DNA of 64,000 nucleotides from NCBI GenBank assembly GCA_020081605.1, contig JAHREC010000019.1:1054001-1118000 (forward strand). The letters run 5' to 3'. Position 1 is the stretch's first letter; every line of letters starts with the position of its first letter. Shown piece by piece: positions 23,713 to 35,198 of the stretch. Both the position numbers and the translations under genes were made by a program. This DNA comes from Albifimbria verrucaria. Lineage: Eukaryota > Ascomycota > Sordariomycetes > Hypocreales > Stachybotryaceae. The notes beneath the pieces were generated by a model that was given only the letters and a program-made list of their open reading frames with translations, was not told the origin of the DNA and made no database searches.

Positions 23713-24288
23713 ATGGATGCCGACTCACCGCTCTCCATTTCTTCCAACATTATTGGCATCCTGACTTTCGTCGCAGCTTTGATAGCCGCAGCATATGCGC
23801 GTCTACGATATCTGCGAAACTGCCATACTGAATATCTCCGTGTTAAACGGTCTTTATTATGGTTCAAGACCGAGTCAGAATGGCTAGACCGGTTGCTGCG
23901 ACCATTGGCCGGACGAGGGCATCCGGATTTTAAGCACGGCCTGGAAACACACATGTGCCAGTCGGTGATGGAGGATTTATCAGTCTTGGAACAGCGCCTG
24001 CTGGATCTAGTCGAGCGCATTGAGTCGACGACATCGGCGACAGAAACGGTAGCGGAGCACACAGGCGGATCGCCATGGGTGCTGTTGCGTGGGCAGCCGT
24101 CGGTAGCCGTGGCATGGCTGTCGGCGCGGACGGAGATGCTGGAGCTGGTGCGGCAGCGAGAGGCGCTGGCAGGACGGGTGCAGTTCCTGCAACTGAGCAT
24201 GGTAGCGGCGCGGCTGGGCGCGTTGGAAGCACGGCTAGAATGGGCACAGGGCATGGACGAGGCATATCTAAGAAAGCTGGCAGCGTAA
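23713..24288 (+). CDS. Small fungal membrane protein with coiled-coil body
   Basis: Intact single-exon frame of 191 codons from ATG 23713. The N-terminus MDADSPLSISSNIIGILTF runs into one membrane helix (IGILTFVAALIAAAYARL). The rest is helical and heptad-like (SVMEDLSVLEQRLLDLVERI; REALAGRVQFLQLSMVAARL). The opening 'SPLSISSN-IGILTF' pattern is familiar from uncharacterised Pezizomycotina proteins frequently found among accessory and incompatibility genes; I know no function. The 3' third is markedly GC-rich compared with the 5' part. It stops 68 bp before the convergent end of the DUF7719-like gene. Confidence 0.7.
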   Translation: MDADSPLSISSNIIGILTFVAALIAAAYARLRYLRNCHTEYLRVKRSLLWFKTESEWLDRLLRPLAGRGHPDFKHGLETHMCQSVMEDLSVLEQRLLDLVERIESTTSATETVAEHTGGSPWVLLRGQPSVAVAWLSARTEMLELVRQREALAGRVQFLQLSMVAARLGALEARLEWAQGMDEAYLRKLAA

Positions 24289-24355
24289 TAACGAAGCCAA
24301 CAATCAACAGCATCCGGTTCCTATCCCACAAATCTTTCACCGAGAACCAAACAGC

Positions 24356-25054
24356 TCAGAATACGTTGAACCCTCCGTAGAAGAGATATCCTATGGCGCC
24401 AAGCACGCTCAGCGCCGCCCACTCCAGATCCAGCTCGACAACTGCCCAGAGCCAGAGGCAGCCCAGGGTGGGGCACGCTTCATGTTGGCGATGTAGCCCT
24501 TCGAGTTTGTAACATAGATGAGGAAGCAGCCGGCGAAGACGCTCATGGCGAAGAAGATGGCCTGGCGGATCCAGTGTTGGTACTTTAAGGGCACGCGGGG
24601 ACAAGGATCGGGTTGGACTCGTGCGGGTGGAGGACGTAGAAGAGAACGAAGAGACCTGGGTAGACAAAGTCAGAAAATATCATGGTGGTTTAGGGAGTTG
24701 AATAACGGGACTGACCTGCGTAAGCCTGGGCTGTCTTCTTCATGATGGCGGGCCATTCAACCCTTTCGCCGTACTGTTTCTGGACGAGGATATCAAAGTG
24801 AAATGCAGCATGGCGAGAGTAGCCGTCCACAGCATGGACTCGAGAATCCGCTCCGCGCGGGGAGAAAGAGTGTCTTCCTCGCCGTTGCGAGCGGCAGCGG
24901 CCTTGTTCTTCCTCATGCGCTCGTCGGCCTCGTCGAAGAGGTTCCGCTCCTGGGCGATGTCGAGCAGCGTCTTCTCCTTGGGGCCGGAGCGGTCGGGTTG
25001 GCCGAGCTTGATGTCCTTGTGGGACTCGGCCTTTTCTTTGCGTTGGCGAGCCAT
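24356..25054 (-). CDS. Conserved fungal membrane protein, DUF7719-like (frame-broken)
   Basis: Starts at ATG 25054 with a charged N-terminus (MARQRKEKAESHKDIKLGQP, then KEKTLLDIAQERNLFDEADE), followed by helices containing ILESMLWTATLAMLHF and YGERVEWPAIMKKTAQAYA. An intron at 24715-24656 (GTCAGT..CTGAC..CCCAG) precedes GLFVLFYVLHPHESNPI, then IRQAIFFAMSVFAGCFLIYV, and LGCLWLWAVVELDLEWAALS near the end. Four or so membrane helices suggest an ER or vacuolar membrane location, but this is inference. I recognise the layout as the fungal DUF7719 family from memory, with moderate certainty. Frame breaks at AAA 24801-24803, GGGG 24597-24600 and GGGG 24470-24473 (plus-strand bases), all one base short. 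Divergent from the GPI12 gene. Confidence 0.75.
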
Positions 25055-25928
25055 TGTTGGGTGGGGAGGGGATGTGCTGGAGGCGGCCGTGTGCAAGGTT
25101 GGATGCTGGGGTGGGATGAGGTTGAGGAGGAAGCTATAATATTTCAGGCACTGCAGCAGTAGCAGTAGCAGTGGCAGTGGCAGTACAGCACAGCAGTAAC
25201 AGTAGCACATGTCCAGGCCTAGCCCCAGGTGCTTGTCCAGGTCCAATGTCCAGCCAGGCCCTCCAGGCACAAGGCTGTGATTGGGCTGGCGCAGAGGCCC
25301 AATCAGCACCCGCATGGCATTACCGGCAGGAGTTTTCCAAGTGATCCAATCTCGTCTTATCTGCACGCCAGTTCACCGACTAAACAGCAGAGCTCCAGCA
25401 CTAACAAGCGGCCACTAACAAGGGGCCGTTCACTAGAGCCACCTGATCAAGTGACCTGATCAACGGTTCCCAGCACAATTAATGACGGCCCACGACTCGA
25501 CCAGGGCCAGGGTCCAGGGGTAGTGTCGTGTCGTCTGCTCTGCCCGGGCCGGCATTGAAATCGCAAGGTGGCATCAATACCAGAAGCTTCAACAGCTTCA
25601 GCTCCAGTCCAAGCTCCAACACAGCACAGCACGGTACGGCGCAGGCCTCTCGAGCCGTCCATTGTCTGAGCCGTCGTCGACTCCGTCACTCAGTCAGTCA
25701 CGCGAGCCCGCCAACCACGTGCCGTCGAATCGGCATCTGAGCTACTGCAGCTCCTTCAACATCTCCACACCTGCACGAATCCCGTCCCTCCTCCTCCCCT
25801 CCGAGCCTACGGAGCTTTGCGACTGTATATTTTGCAGCAGCGGCTCCTCTTACCTGTAGCTTCTGCTTGCTTCCTTTCCAACTGCTACAGCTGGACGCCG
25901 TCGCTCGAAGCCGTGCGCAGCGCCCGCC
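25055..25928. promoter_or_regulatory. Shared divergent promoter region of the DUF7719-like gene and GPI12
   Basis: The two start codons (25054 minus, 25929 plus) point away from each other across 874 bp. The interval carries a CAG/TAG trinucleotide-type repeat near the minus-strand gene and pyrimidine-rich sequence (CCCTCCTCCTCCCCTCC) just upstream of GPI12. No specific factor site can be assigned with confidence. Confidence 0.55.
25152..25206. repeat. Degenerate CAG/TAG/TGG trinucleotide repeat
   Basis: AGCAGTAGCAGTAGCAGTGG continues into GCAGTGGCAGTACAGCACAG and further imperfect units. It lies about 100 bp upstream of the minus-strand gene start, so it would be in its promoter or 5' UTR. 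Confidence 0.8.
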
Positions 25929-26940
25929 ATGAACTACTTGTTGGGCATCACGGCGGTCTTGGCCGTCGTGGTGCCGCTGCTCTACATCTGCGCAGTCGGC
26001 TTGGTCCAGTCCAGCTTCCCTAAGCTGCGCAACAAGCGAATCTGCCTCCTCATCGCCCACCCTGATGATGAGGCTATGTTCTTCGCTCCCACCGTCCTCG
26101 CCCTCACTCGCCCCGAGACGGGCAACCACGTCAAGATTCTGTGCTTGAGCACCGGTATGAACATCTGCCGCTGAGGCTACGCTCTGCAAAGGAGATGGTG
26201 AAAGTCAATTGGCTGATGTGCGATTCTGCTGCTTATAGGCGACGCCGACGGTTTAGGAGAGACGAGAAAGAAGGAGCTGGTTAAGAGCGGCATGTCGTTG
26301 GGACTTCAAGACGAAGACGATATTTTCGTCATGGACAACCCGTACGTCTTCCACAGTCCCCATCTGTCCCGACAGCCACCGCTAACAAACCCGCAGAAAG
26401 GACTTTCCCGACTCCATGACGGTGACGTGGGACGAATCCAAGATCGGCGAGCTCCTCTGCAAGGCCTTTGCTGCGCGCTTCGACCGCCACAACCCCGACG
26501 AAAACAAACGGGTCACGGCTAACATCGACGTCCTCATCACCTTTGACTCTCAAGGTGTCTCCTCCCACCCGAACCATATCTCGCTATACCATGGCGCCCG
26601 CGCCTTCGTTGAGGCCCTCGTCCGCGCTGGGGGCAGAAGTCCCGTCGATCTTTACACTCTCGGCTCCGTCAGCCTCACGCGCAAATACACCTCCGTCGCC
26701 GATGCAATTGCCACTCTTGCTTCATCATGGTCAACCGTCGGCAAGGCCGACGAAAAGCACCCGAAGGGCCTAGTATTCATGAACAAGCTGACGGGAGACG
26801 AGCCTGGGCTGCGGACCGCGTGGAAGGCCATGACGGAGGCGCACAAGAGCCAGATGGTGTGGTTCCGATACTTGTGGATCGGGTTCAGCAGGTATATGCT
26901 GATCAATGACCTGCAATTGGAAGAGGTTGAGGCGACATGA
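25929..26940 (+). CDS. GPI12: N-acetylglucosaminylphosphatidylinositol de-N-acetylase (PIG-L/Gpi12)
   Basis: ER enzyme for the second step of GPI-anchor synthesis, removing acetate from GlcNAc-PI. Three exons: 25929-26154, 26239-26341 and 26397-26940, total 873 nt, 290 residues, all phases consistent. The N-terminal hydrophobic anchor ([20 protein letters not shown]) is followed by the metal-binding [10 protein letters not shown] motif at about residues 44-53. Next come [19 protein letters not shown] across the first intron, [14 protein letters not shown], and the second metal motif [12 protein letters not shown]. The C-terminus has [13 protein letters not shown]. Introns are typical (GTATGA..TTATAG; GTACGT..CCGCAG). 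This is one of the few genes here with no frame break. It provides anchors for proteins like the one at 12559. Confidence 0.95.
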
Positions 26941-27555
26941 CCGCATGTAAGTGTGATGAAAGATTCCACTATGCGGCGCATAGCAAGCCACGGCCTAAAC
27001 AACCGGCAAACCACAAAGAAATAAAACAAATTGAAAAATAAACAAATACATCCTTCTCATTCATTTCCGTGTTCTGGGCAAATTGTTGACCGAGGCTGTT
27101 CGTGGTTGCGATAGTTGGGGCGGATCACAGAATCACGACTTCGGGTCTGGCGCAACTCAACTAACCGTGCTACTCGGCTGTCCTGCATGCCACCCATTTC
27201 GAATCCATTCCATAAAATAGCGATCGTATCACCAGTCCTTCAGAGTCTGAGGTCGTAGGCCGCAGCCCATGCAGAACCCTAGCTGGGGATGAATGCGCCC
27301 AGGACAGGCTGAAACAAGACTCACAGGATAGAACATTGCTCCAACTCGGAATCTATCCGAACCTCCAACCAACTGTTTGAGAGTGGCTGTATCCTTGCCT
27401 CCTCCTGCATGTTCAGGGTCCGGGTCACATGACTGAGGAACAACAACCATGAGTTGAGCTCGGCGCTTACAGCTCCTGATCCTGAACAACATTTCTACTT
27501 ATTCATAATCGAGAGTAGCTCTTACGGTGGCACTTTGCGGCCACTGCCCGCTGCA
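26941..27555. other. Intergenic
   Basis: 3' flank of GPI12 and promoter of HET gene 2. No supported gene; minus-strand open stretch at 27229-27492 lacks any recognisable motif. Confidence 0.45.
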
Positions 27556-29611
27556 ATGCCTGTTCTCCGTAAAAGGGCTGTGGCTCCCAGCGCCAATGGA
27601 GCACACAACATCAAGAAACCGCGGGTCGGTCCGACATTCACTTATGAGCCCTTGGACCCTTCTAAAGAGGAAATAAGGGTAATGGAAATTGCTCCAGGAA
27701 ATCCAGGGACGAGAGTCTCCGTCCGCCTAGTTCACCTCAGCCTCAAAGAAAACCCCGAGTTTGACGCCCTCAGCTATGTCTGGGGCCCTCTGAACCCGTC
27801 TTACACCATCTCTATCAATGGCTTCAAGCATTTCCCCGTTGGCCGGAATCTTCGCATGGCGCTGGACAATCTACGCAGCAGGACTGAGATCCGCACGCTC
27901 TGGGCCGATGCGATCTGCATAAATCAAGCCGATACATCTGAGCGGGAGCAGCAAGTACAGCTTATGCACAAGATATACACCAATGCGCAGAATGTTTGCT
28001 CGTGGATTGACCATGACTTGACCCCAAGCCTCGATGTTTTTGATGACCTCCATAAGCTTGGCACCGATGTCGAAATATCAGACATCCAGGAGATAGAGCA
28101 CTGGTATCCTGTTGCGGATATCCTCCGCAACCCATACTGGCAGCGACTATGGGTACAACAAGAACTGATTCTTTCAAAGAATTTGAGGATTTACTGTCGC
28201 CATCATGAGATCGATTCACAGCAGTTACTTCTTTTCCAAAAGAAGGTCAAGGCTACGTCTTTCAGAACTCTCCATCCACTCAGCCCTCAATATCGGCTTT
28301 CTAGATACCTAGAGATTGTCCCCGGCCTGGCTTGTCCGCCCATGAGACCCTCCTAGAAACAGAGGAGGAGCAGAGCGCAGTCGCAACGGAGTTGGCGGAT
28401 ATGGGATCCAGTGCTTCGAAGGAGCAGTTGGAAGACGCATACTCAAGGTATGATACGGCCGGCCGCACCCAGTCCGTCATGTTGGCGCGTGGAGTCCTTC
28501 GTGCGAAAAAGGCCCTACTTCAACGCATAAATGGATCTGCTGTTGAACCCACAACCGAAGGGACGCATCCCAGTTCTCCCTTTGGATCACTCATGGTTTT
28601 GTTCAACGAGGGCATGACGTTGAAAATGTCCGACCCCGAGACCGGCTGTACGGGATCCTTGGGATTGCTACAGACGTCGAGGTGGGTGACATTCAGGTGG
28701 ATTATTCACTGCCACCTTTCGAAGTGTACTGCAAGGTGTTCAACTTCTTTATTCAAAAATACCGAAGTCTAGACTTCCTTGCGTCTGCGCTGACGCTTAA
28801 GCCTGACCACCCAATTTTGGAAGAACACTACCCGAGTTGGTTTCCGGTTGGCAACATTGACTGGGGCTTAGTAGAAGGTGCAACGGCCAGTGCATCGATC
28901 GGGACAACAGAGGCTCGTGTAGATCCTTCGTCTCGTCTCCTCGTGGTTCGTGGTCTTCGTGTCGACACCATTTCTTTCGTCGCGGCTCGACAGCCTCTTC
29001 CTCAATACTCTATTCAGGAATTGGAGTCCAAGTTGGAAGAATATCGCAAAGAGATTGACCCAACAGGGAAACTTACCACAAGCAAAGAAGATGATAATCT
29101 GTATCCTCTTTTGTTTCCTCGCTTGTCAGCACGGCGTTATCGTCTGCTGTTCCAGGCAGCTAAACCCTCTGTCGAGGAGCAGCGTACACTGATCCAGCAA
29201 GTACGTGACGCCGCTAACAAAGCAGGCGTACCTAACTTGACCATGCGCAAGATTGTGGCGGGTGGCTACGAGCCTCATGACCTGTTGACGAACGAACAGA
29301 GGAGCCTATGCCAGATGGTATCATTTACACTTTCGAATGCTAGATTTATCGGCACGACCAGTGGCCGCATAGGAACTATGAAGCTTGAGGCTCAAGCTAA
29401 ACCTGGTGACCAGATATGGGTTGTAGTGGGCTGCTCAGTACCACTCATCTTACGACCGGTCCCAGGAGAGCCTGGGCAGTATACGTCGATTGGACATGCT
29501 AATCTTCCTGGGTTCATGGATGGAGAGGCCGTCAGCGGGCTGTCGACTTCTGCGGATGGTGCTTTAAAACCTGAAGCGATTACAAAACTGGAAGCAATTA
29601 AGATACAATGA
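27556..29611 (+). CDS. HET-domain protein 2 (frame-broken)
   Basis: ATG 27556 (MPVLRKRAVAPSANG) is preferred over weaker upstream non-ATG starts. The HET domain begins after about 40 residues: TFTYEPLDPSKEEIRVMEI, FDALSYVWGPLNPSYTISIN, LWADAICINQADTSEREQQV, LMHKIYTNAQNVCSWI, ILRNPYWQRLWVQQELILS. The following region holds MSDPRDRLYGILGIATDVEV and VDYSLPPFEVYCKVFNFFIQ, and the C-terminus has the usual 'GFMDGEAV' block (NLPGFMDGEAVSG). No intron is needed. Frame breaks occur at GG 28329-28330 (PGLGLSAHETL) and C run 28634-28637 (SDPRDR), each one base short. The N-terminal HET blocks are intact, so the domain would be recognised even by partial annotation. Confidence 0.87.
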
Positions 29612-30783
29612 ACGATAGAAACGATGTTATGGTGTGACATGGCAAGATACAAATAAATAGGACATATGAATCAGGATATACAATAGTAAGAAGTCACAAT
29701 CACAAAAAGCACTGGGTGATTCAATGGTAGACATTATATCACCATTGTGACCAAGTCAAACATCTGCTTATAGCACTAGCACTCGCATGTAGAATAATTG
29801 GCTGGCTGAAAGTGCAACTGTATTGCCTGAATCAGACACGGCCCCTTCTCGGCTATGTGAAAACCCCGAAAGACACTACTCTACACACTCCGATTTGCCA
29901 TAATGCGTGCTGGGTGAGTAAACATCAAGGCACAGCTCGTATGAACAGCTTGCGGGACGTCACGCTCCTAAACAAAGGTGGCGTCTCATGGCCGAAGCGT
30001 CTCTCCACGTTCCCACATTGAGGTGACAATAGACCGCCTGCATGTCAAAGCATATCTATTCACGCAGTATTGTCATTCTGCTTTGGAAGTTAAACCTGTC
30101 TTCACTCATTTCTGTACGGGCAGATTTGTCTATTGGAAACATCAACATTGCGATAATGTTCGCCGGCGACCTCACATTTATACGACCTCTCGATAGATCA
30201 GCACCGAAGCGTCGACGGCTCGTTTCGAGTATTGAGCTTCAGAAATGGGTTGACGATGTGCGACGCTCACAATCGGACGCTTTATTGAAGTCCGTAAATG
30301 GACAAGCTGCCTCGTCGTTCTCTTCGTCAACATCAACGGTGTCGGAGCGTGAAGGGTTGGAAATTGAACGGCCTCAATAAATGACCTTACTGCAAGCGAT
30401 CCGAACATACAAACCGCTCCATCGAGATTATACGTCTTTTGAGAGTATGATAAGACTCCACGTCATCTTGCCAAATATTGCGCGACGGCCCATTCACATC
30501 ATCATTTCCTGGCACCAGATTTCGGAATAGCAACTCTCTACGTCAACGACTAAACAGGGAGCCAAAAGCTGGGTTATACGGGAGCCGTGGACTATCAATA
30601 ATCACCAATTCCATTAATAGACCTCATGAAAAGACACATGTTTGAACATCATAAATTCATCATCGGACAGTGACTCTTCTATAAACACAATATCCATATG
30701 GTATATCTCCGCCATGCAATCACACCCATCCAAATCCTAAGAAAGGGTCATAAAGTCATGATTCCAACCCCTAGCTCTGACAC
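29612..30783. other. Intergenic between HET gene 2 and the coiled-coil gene
   Basis: AT-rich. One open stretch around 30156-30380 on the plus strand (RPLDRSAPKRRRLVSSIELQ) could be a fragment of a gene, but has no start or partner exons I can support. Confidence 0.4.
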
Positions 30784-32283
30784 TTAGAAATGCACGCTCC
30801 GCTTCTTCTGCACCTTCTTCCTCTTATCCTCCTCCCTGCTGCTGCTGCCACCGCCAAAGAAGCCGCTTACGCTGGCACCCGCAGGTCCTGAGTAGGGTCC
30901 TTGGAGTAGCTTGCCCAGCTTCTTGCGACTGCTGCTACCGCCGCCGTTGGGCTGCGCCTGCGGCTGCTGGGGTTGGGGCTGAGCATGTGTGGGCGGCTCG
31001 GCGAACTGGTTCCAGTTGCTCATCTGCGTGGGGCCCATGCTCTGTGGTCGAGGTGGCTGCTGCGGAGGAAGCAAGCCTGCACCGTGTATGGGTCGCGGAG
31101 GCAGCGCCGGAGAAGTGCTGCCCGAAGGGCCTGGAGGGCCAGATGGGCCGGGCTGCTGCTCCTCAACGCCGTATTCTCTGCGGAGGCGCTCCGTCTCGGC
31201 CTCGATCTCGGCTTCGCGTCGGCGCCGCGACTCTGCCTCTTCCTGCTCCAACATCTGCTTGATGCGCTGTTGCTCCTCCTGGTCCCTACGCTCGCGGGCC
31301 TGTCGCTCCTCCTCGGCGACCATGGCCTGGAGTCGCTTAGTCTCAGCATCGATTTCGGCTTGAGCGCGAGGGTCTCGTCCAACAGGGGACCCATGTGAAG
31401 GCGGTGATCCCAGCTGTGGGGAGGGTGGTACGCTGTGGATAGCTCCGGACATTGCTGCTACTATGGGCGGCGATCCGGAAGGCCTCGAGTTGGTTCTCCG
31501 CCTGCCTCGGCTGGCGGGCCTCTGCAGGTCCGGCCCCGGTGGCCACTGTGTTGAAGGGGTCTTGCTTGGGATTCAGATACAGGTCGCGGATGACCTCTGC
31601 GCTTAGCAGGAACGCAACTTCGAGTCCCTTGCGATCCTCGACTTCAACGCGCGCCATGTTGGGTTCGTAGATTGTGATGGTGCTATTTCGGCCTCCGCGG
31701 AACAAGGCGACGGTGATATCCGGCTCCTTGTTCTTCTTGCCGTTGACGCTGCGCCCGCACATGTAGCAAGTCATGTCTTTGCTGAGGCGGCCGTCGCGCT
31801 TCCAGCGAAACATGACCTTGGGCACCAAATCGGCAACCGGAGAGCTGCTGGCGTCGCGGTCGATTTGGCTTGCGCTGGGCTGTTTGAAGGTCTGCTCGGG
31901 CATTTCAAACTCCCATGAATCGGACTTCCAGCTGCCCTGGTTGCGCTTCACGACGATGGCTTGGTCGGGGTTGTAAAGAGAAATGGCGAAGGCCTCGGGC
32001 ATGACGGGCACGGGCGGGGTTGCCGTTGGCGGCACGCACTTCAGCGGCCGACAGAGTCGGTTGCGACCACTCGGGCTTTAGCAGGACCTCGCCGTAGATG
32101 ACGGAGTTGTACTGGGCGTCCATGAGCCCCAGGGCATATTGGTTCAGGGCGGCCGAGGCGCCGGGCGCTTGAGCAGGAACTCGGGGACAGCTTCGGAGCC
32201 ATTGTGGGTGAAGTAGAGGATGGTATGGAGGGGTTGTCGGACGACTGGCGGAAGTTGTAGGTAGGAAGATTCTCGTCAAGCAT
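30784..32283 (-). CDS. Conserved fungal protein with beta-rich N-terminal domain and C-terminal coiled coil (frame-broken)
   Basis: ATG 32283 opens MLDENLPTYNFRQSSDNPS. Read across frame changes the protein continues ILYFTHNGSEAVPEFLLKRP, ALNQYALGLMDAQYNSVIYG, FAISLYNPDQAIVVKRNQGS, PDITVALFRGGRNSTITIYE and DRKGLEVAFLLSAEVIRDLY. The C-terminal part is a Glu/Arg-rich coiled coil (KRLQAMVAEEERQARERRDQ; EAEIEAETERLRREYGVEE), then a Pro/Gln-rich segment and a basic end KKVQKKRSVHF. There is no signal peptide or membrane helix, so it is probably cytosolic. I have the impression of a family conserved in Sordariomycetes but know no function. Frame changes lie near 32223-32228, 32160, 31997-32006 and 31455-31465. 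The last two equal two missing bases or one extra base. Confidence 0.72.
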
Positions 32284-33021
32284 GGTGACGGATACTATGC
32301 CGCGATGGTGGAGGAATGCCGTAGGGTAGGGGATCTGTCGAGCGCTTCAACGGTCTGGGAACAGCACAAGTAAGACAAGCAAGCAAGTGAATGTTGACGG
32401 CGGCGGGGTGACGCAGCAGCCCTCCAAGCGAGCAACGACGTTGGTTAAAGCTCTGACTAGGCTGAAACCTGTTCAGGTCGTATGCCAAGAACTGCGGACT
32501 GGAACTCGTGATACGTAGAAGAAAAGAAGGAGAGCACCAGGTATGCAGAACACGAAAGGAAGCTTCCAGATAATGGGACGGGCAAGCCACCGATTATAAG
32601 GCACAGAGCTGAAGCTGTACGTTTGGTTCAGAGGCTTTGCGATAGCTACAGTAGACTAGAAGGATGCGTCTTCCTTACAGCACAAAAGCGAGCGGCTGAC
32701 GGAAGCGCGAAACGTCATGGCGCCCCACGTGCTGCGCCTCGCCAGCTTCACCTTTAAGCCTCCTTCGCCCTCGTGGTGATTGGCCTGCTCGCTCTTCGGC
32801 TTCTCGGGGACTTGGTTAGGCTTTCTATATATGTTCGAAATAAAATAATACTCCAAGGGTCTGTTGAATTCATGCTTTGACGGCGCAGATCTAAACCGCA
32901 CGCCATGTAAGATATCGTTGCCCAATTGGGCAACATGCCCCTTTCGTCAGGTCCTACACTAGAATCGTGTGGGTTGAGACAACGCGCAACCACGATAATC
33001 ATCCATCACTCATCCGCCAAC
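32284..33021. other. Intergenic
   Basis: Promoter side of the minus-strand coiled-coil gene (32284-32640) and flank of the kinase copy; no supported gene. Confidence 0.45.
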
Positions 33022-34415
33022 ATGCCCCAACCGGAAAGTAACCCCGCCGGACAATCCTGGGCTAGTCTTCATTTCCATGATTTCCATGGCGAGTTTGAAA
33101 AGGTCCGGGCTTACACGTCTAGAGGCTACCACCCGGTGCATTTGGATGACTATTTTCACAATGGCCGCTATCAGGTCATCCAAAGTCATCCATAAGCTAG
33201 GCCATGGCGGGTTCTCGACCGTGTGGCTTTTGCCAGGATACCCAGCACCACACGCCTAAATATGTAGCTATCAAGATTCTCACCGCTTACGGCTCTCAGG
33301 GTGGATGTAGCGAGCTGCTAATCGCTGAGCGTCTCCGATAATTCGGCATCGAGCAATTTCCAGGCGGTCGATACATTTCCCTGCCTCTTAGCTCATTCAG
33401 ATTGACCGGCCCGAATGGAGACCACATGTGTCTTGTTTATCCTGTTATGGGACCTAGGCTAGATATTGTCTCGCGAATACTTGCTGATGAACAAGATCCC
33501 AACCAATGCGCCCGTGATATGCGCCAGCTTTACATCAAGTTGTCCAGGGTGTAGCCGCTTTGCACAGCCGTGGAATTTGTCATGGAGGTAGGGTTCATGG
33601 CTTGTTATACGGTTCCATTGTTGACTCCGATGACTAGACCTCCGGCCAGCGAATGTTCTACTGCAACTCAAGTCATTTGATGGTCTTGACAAACAAGAGG
33701 TCTATGACATTCTAGGGAACCGGAAACTGCTAAAGTAGTACTCCGTGATGCCTCCAAAAATGAGTTACATTCTCCAGAAGTGCCGCAGTACCTCGTGCGT
33801 CCTGTCGACTTTGAATCACTCGAGGTTAGCCAAAACAAATCTACATCACGGACTTCGGACAAAGCTTTGACGCTACCCGGGAGCGAACACAGCAAACTGG
33901 CATTCCGAGACCATACTCTCCCCAGAATTGGTTTTTGACAAGGCGGCTGGCATACCTGGAGACTCGTGGTCCCTAGGCTGTCTAATTTTTGAGTGTCGTA
34001 TGGGAATAAAGATCATTGAACCGGCCGACATTGTAGGGCCCAATGACGAGGAGTATATCCTCACCGTCACATTGATCCTTGGGAAGCTGCCTGTGACATG
34101 GTGGAATTCTTGGGGCCGGGGAGAGAATTTCTACGAAGCTGGCACCTTAGAAACACATGGTGAGCTCATAGCGAAGCCCGGCAAGATATCCAACGATACA
34201 CCACTTGGTCCAGGTCCAAAATCCATTCGTGAGAAGATTACATCCAGCTGCTACAGCTACAAGTGGAACGGAGGCTACCAAAAAATCAAGGTGTATCTGA
34301 GGTAGAGGCTTCACTACTAGCGGACCTTGTTGGAAGGCTGTTGCGCTATGTTCAAGAAGAACGTCTGCCTGCGCAAGAAGCGGCAGAGCACGACTGGTTC
34401 AAGATGATGGGTTAA
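33022..34415 (+). pseudogene. Decayed SRPK-like protein kinase copy
   Basis: The remains follow the order of an SR-protein-kinase-type (SRPK/Sky1-like) Ser/Thr kinase. It opens GYHPVHLDDYFHNGRYQVI, then the glycine loop HKLGHGGFSTVWL and the VAIK lysine (PKYVAIKILTAYGSQGG). ISLPLSSFRLTGPNGDHMCL, a degraded catalytic-loop region and the APE-type block SPELVFDKAAGIPGDSWSLG follow, and the copy ends LVGRLLRYVQEERLPAQEAA and HDWFKMMG. Damage includes a short local duplication (GTCATCCA repeated at 33176-33193) that breaks the frame before HKLGHGG, and an in-frame stop TAA at 33339-33341 where Gln (CAA) is expected. There is also loss of a readable HxD..N motif around 33545-33610 and several frame changes. 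It is therefore a genuine pseudogene, not just an indel artefact. SRPK-like duplicates are frequent in accessory fungal DNA. Confidence 0.85.
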
Positions 34416-35198
34416 GCCCAAGTATTGGAGCCATAAAAACAACTACAACACTCTCAGTATATTACCTATGCCTTGCCAAGTATCTATAATAATAAAATGG
34501 CTACTTTGCGCCTGAAGAATAAACAAATATAGGGCATGGTAAGACTATTAAAGATGCGCCCTCCTCAGGAGTGACGGATCTTCAGCGGCGATGTGGGGCC
34601 GGACACGGTGCCGTAGAATCCACACCCTGTTGCCCACCATCTCGCATAAGCTATGCCCGCCGATATATCAAAGACATTAGAATAGAATAGAAGAATCATG
34701 AGTGTTATGTTCATGCTTTGGTGACATTTCTTGAGGAGCCAATTGTAAACGTCATTATTCCGGATCATTGTTCTCTCGTGTTGGCCATCTCTTGACGTAA
34801 TTCCCGGATCTATCATAACGTACTTGTCAAAAATCTTGGCACAAATGCAACATTATAACTCCTTCAAAGCTTGAAAGTGACCAAGTTTCGAGTCTTCGCG
34901 GCTATCTATGAAGACTTGTGTAAAACAAACCAACGGAAAGGGCATTGCTCGACAGCCCAGTGATCTTTACGTCACAACCATGAGAGATGGCAAGCAGAAA
35001 GCTCAGTAAGTAGCAGGTAAATTGTTGTCATTCGGCGCACTTTTTCCTAATCCCACTCATGTGCCGACCAAACCGCTGAGCTTGACCCATGCGTACCCGA
35101 GCTCTGAATGAACCCCAGCTCCAAACTCCAATATATGAATCCCATTGCTAAACCCCAAACTCCAGTTCAAAAACGCCTTCCCTCCAGCTTTCTCTCCG
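34416..35198. other. Intergenic
   Basis: AT-rich spacer with no motif-bearing frame; includes a minus-strand open stretch at 34565-34816 that I do not support as a gene. Confidence 0.4.

Noticed and set aside
23658..24340. Minus-strand open frames over the small membrane protein gene
   Set aside because: Cys/Ser/Pro-rich shadow translations of a GC-rich coding region; the plus strand has a clean start, membrane helix and heptad pattern.
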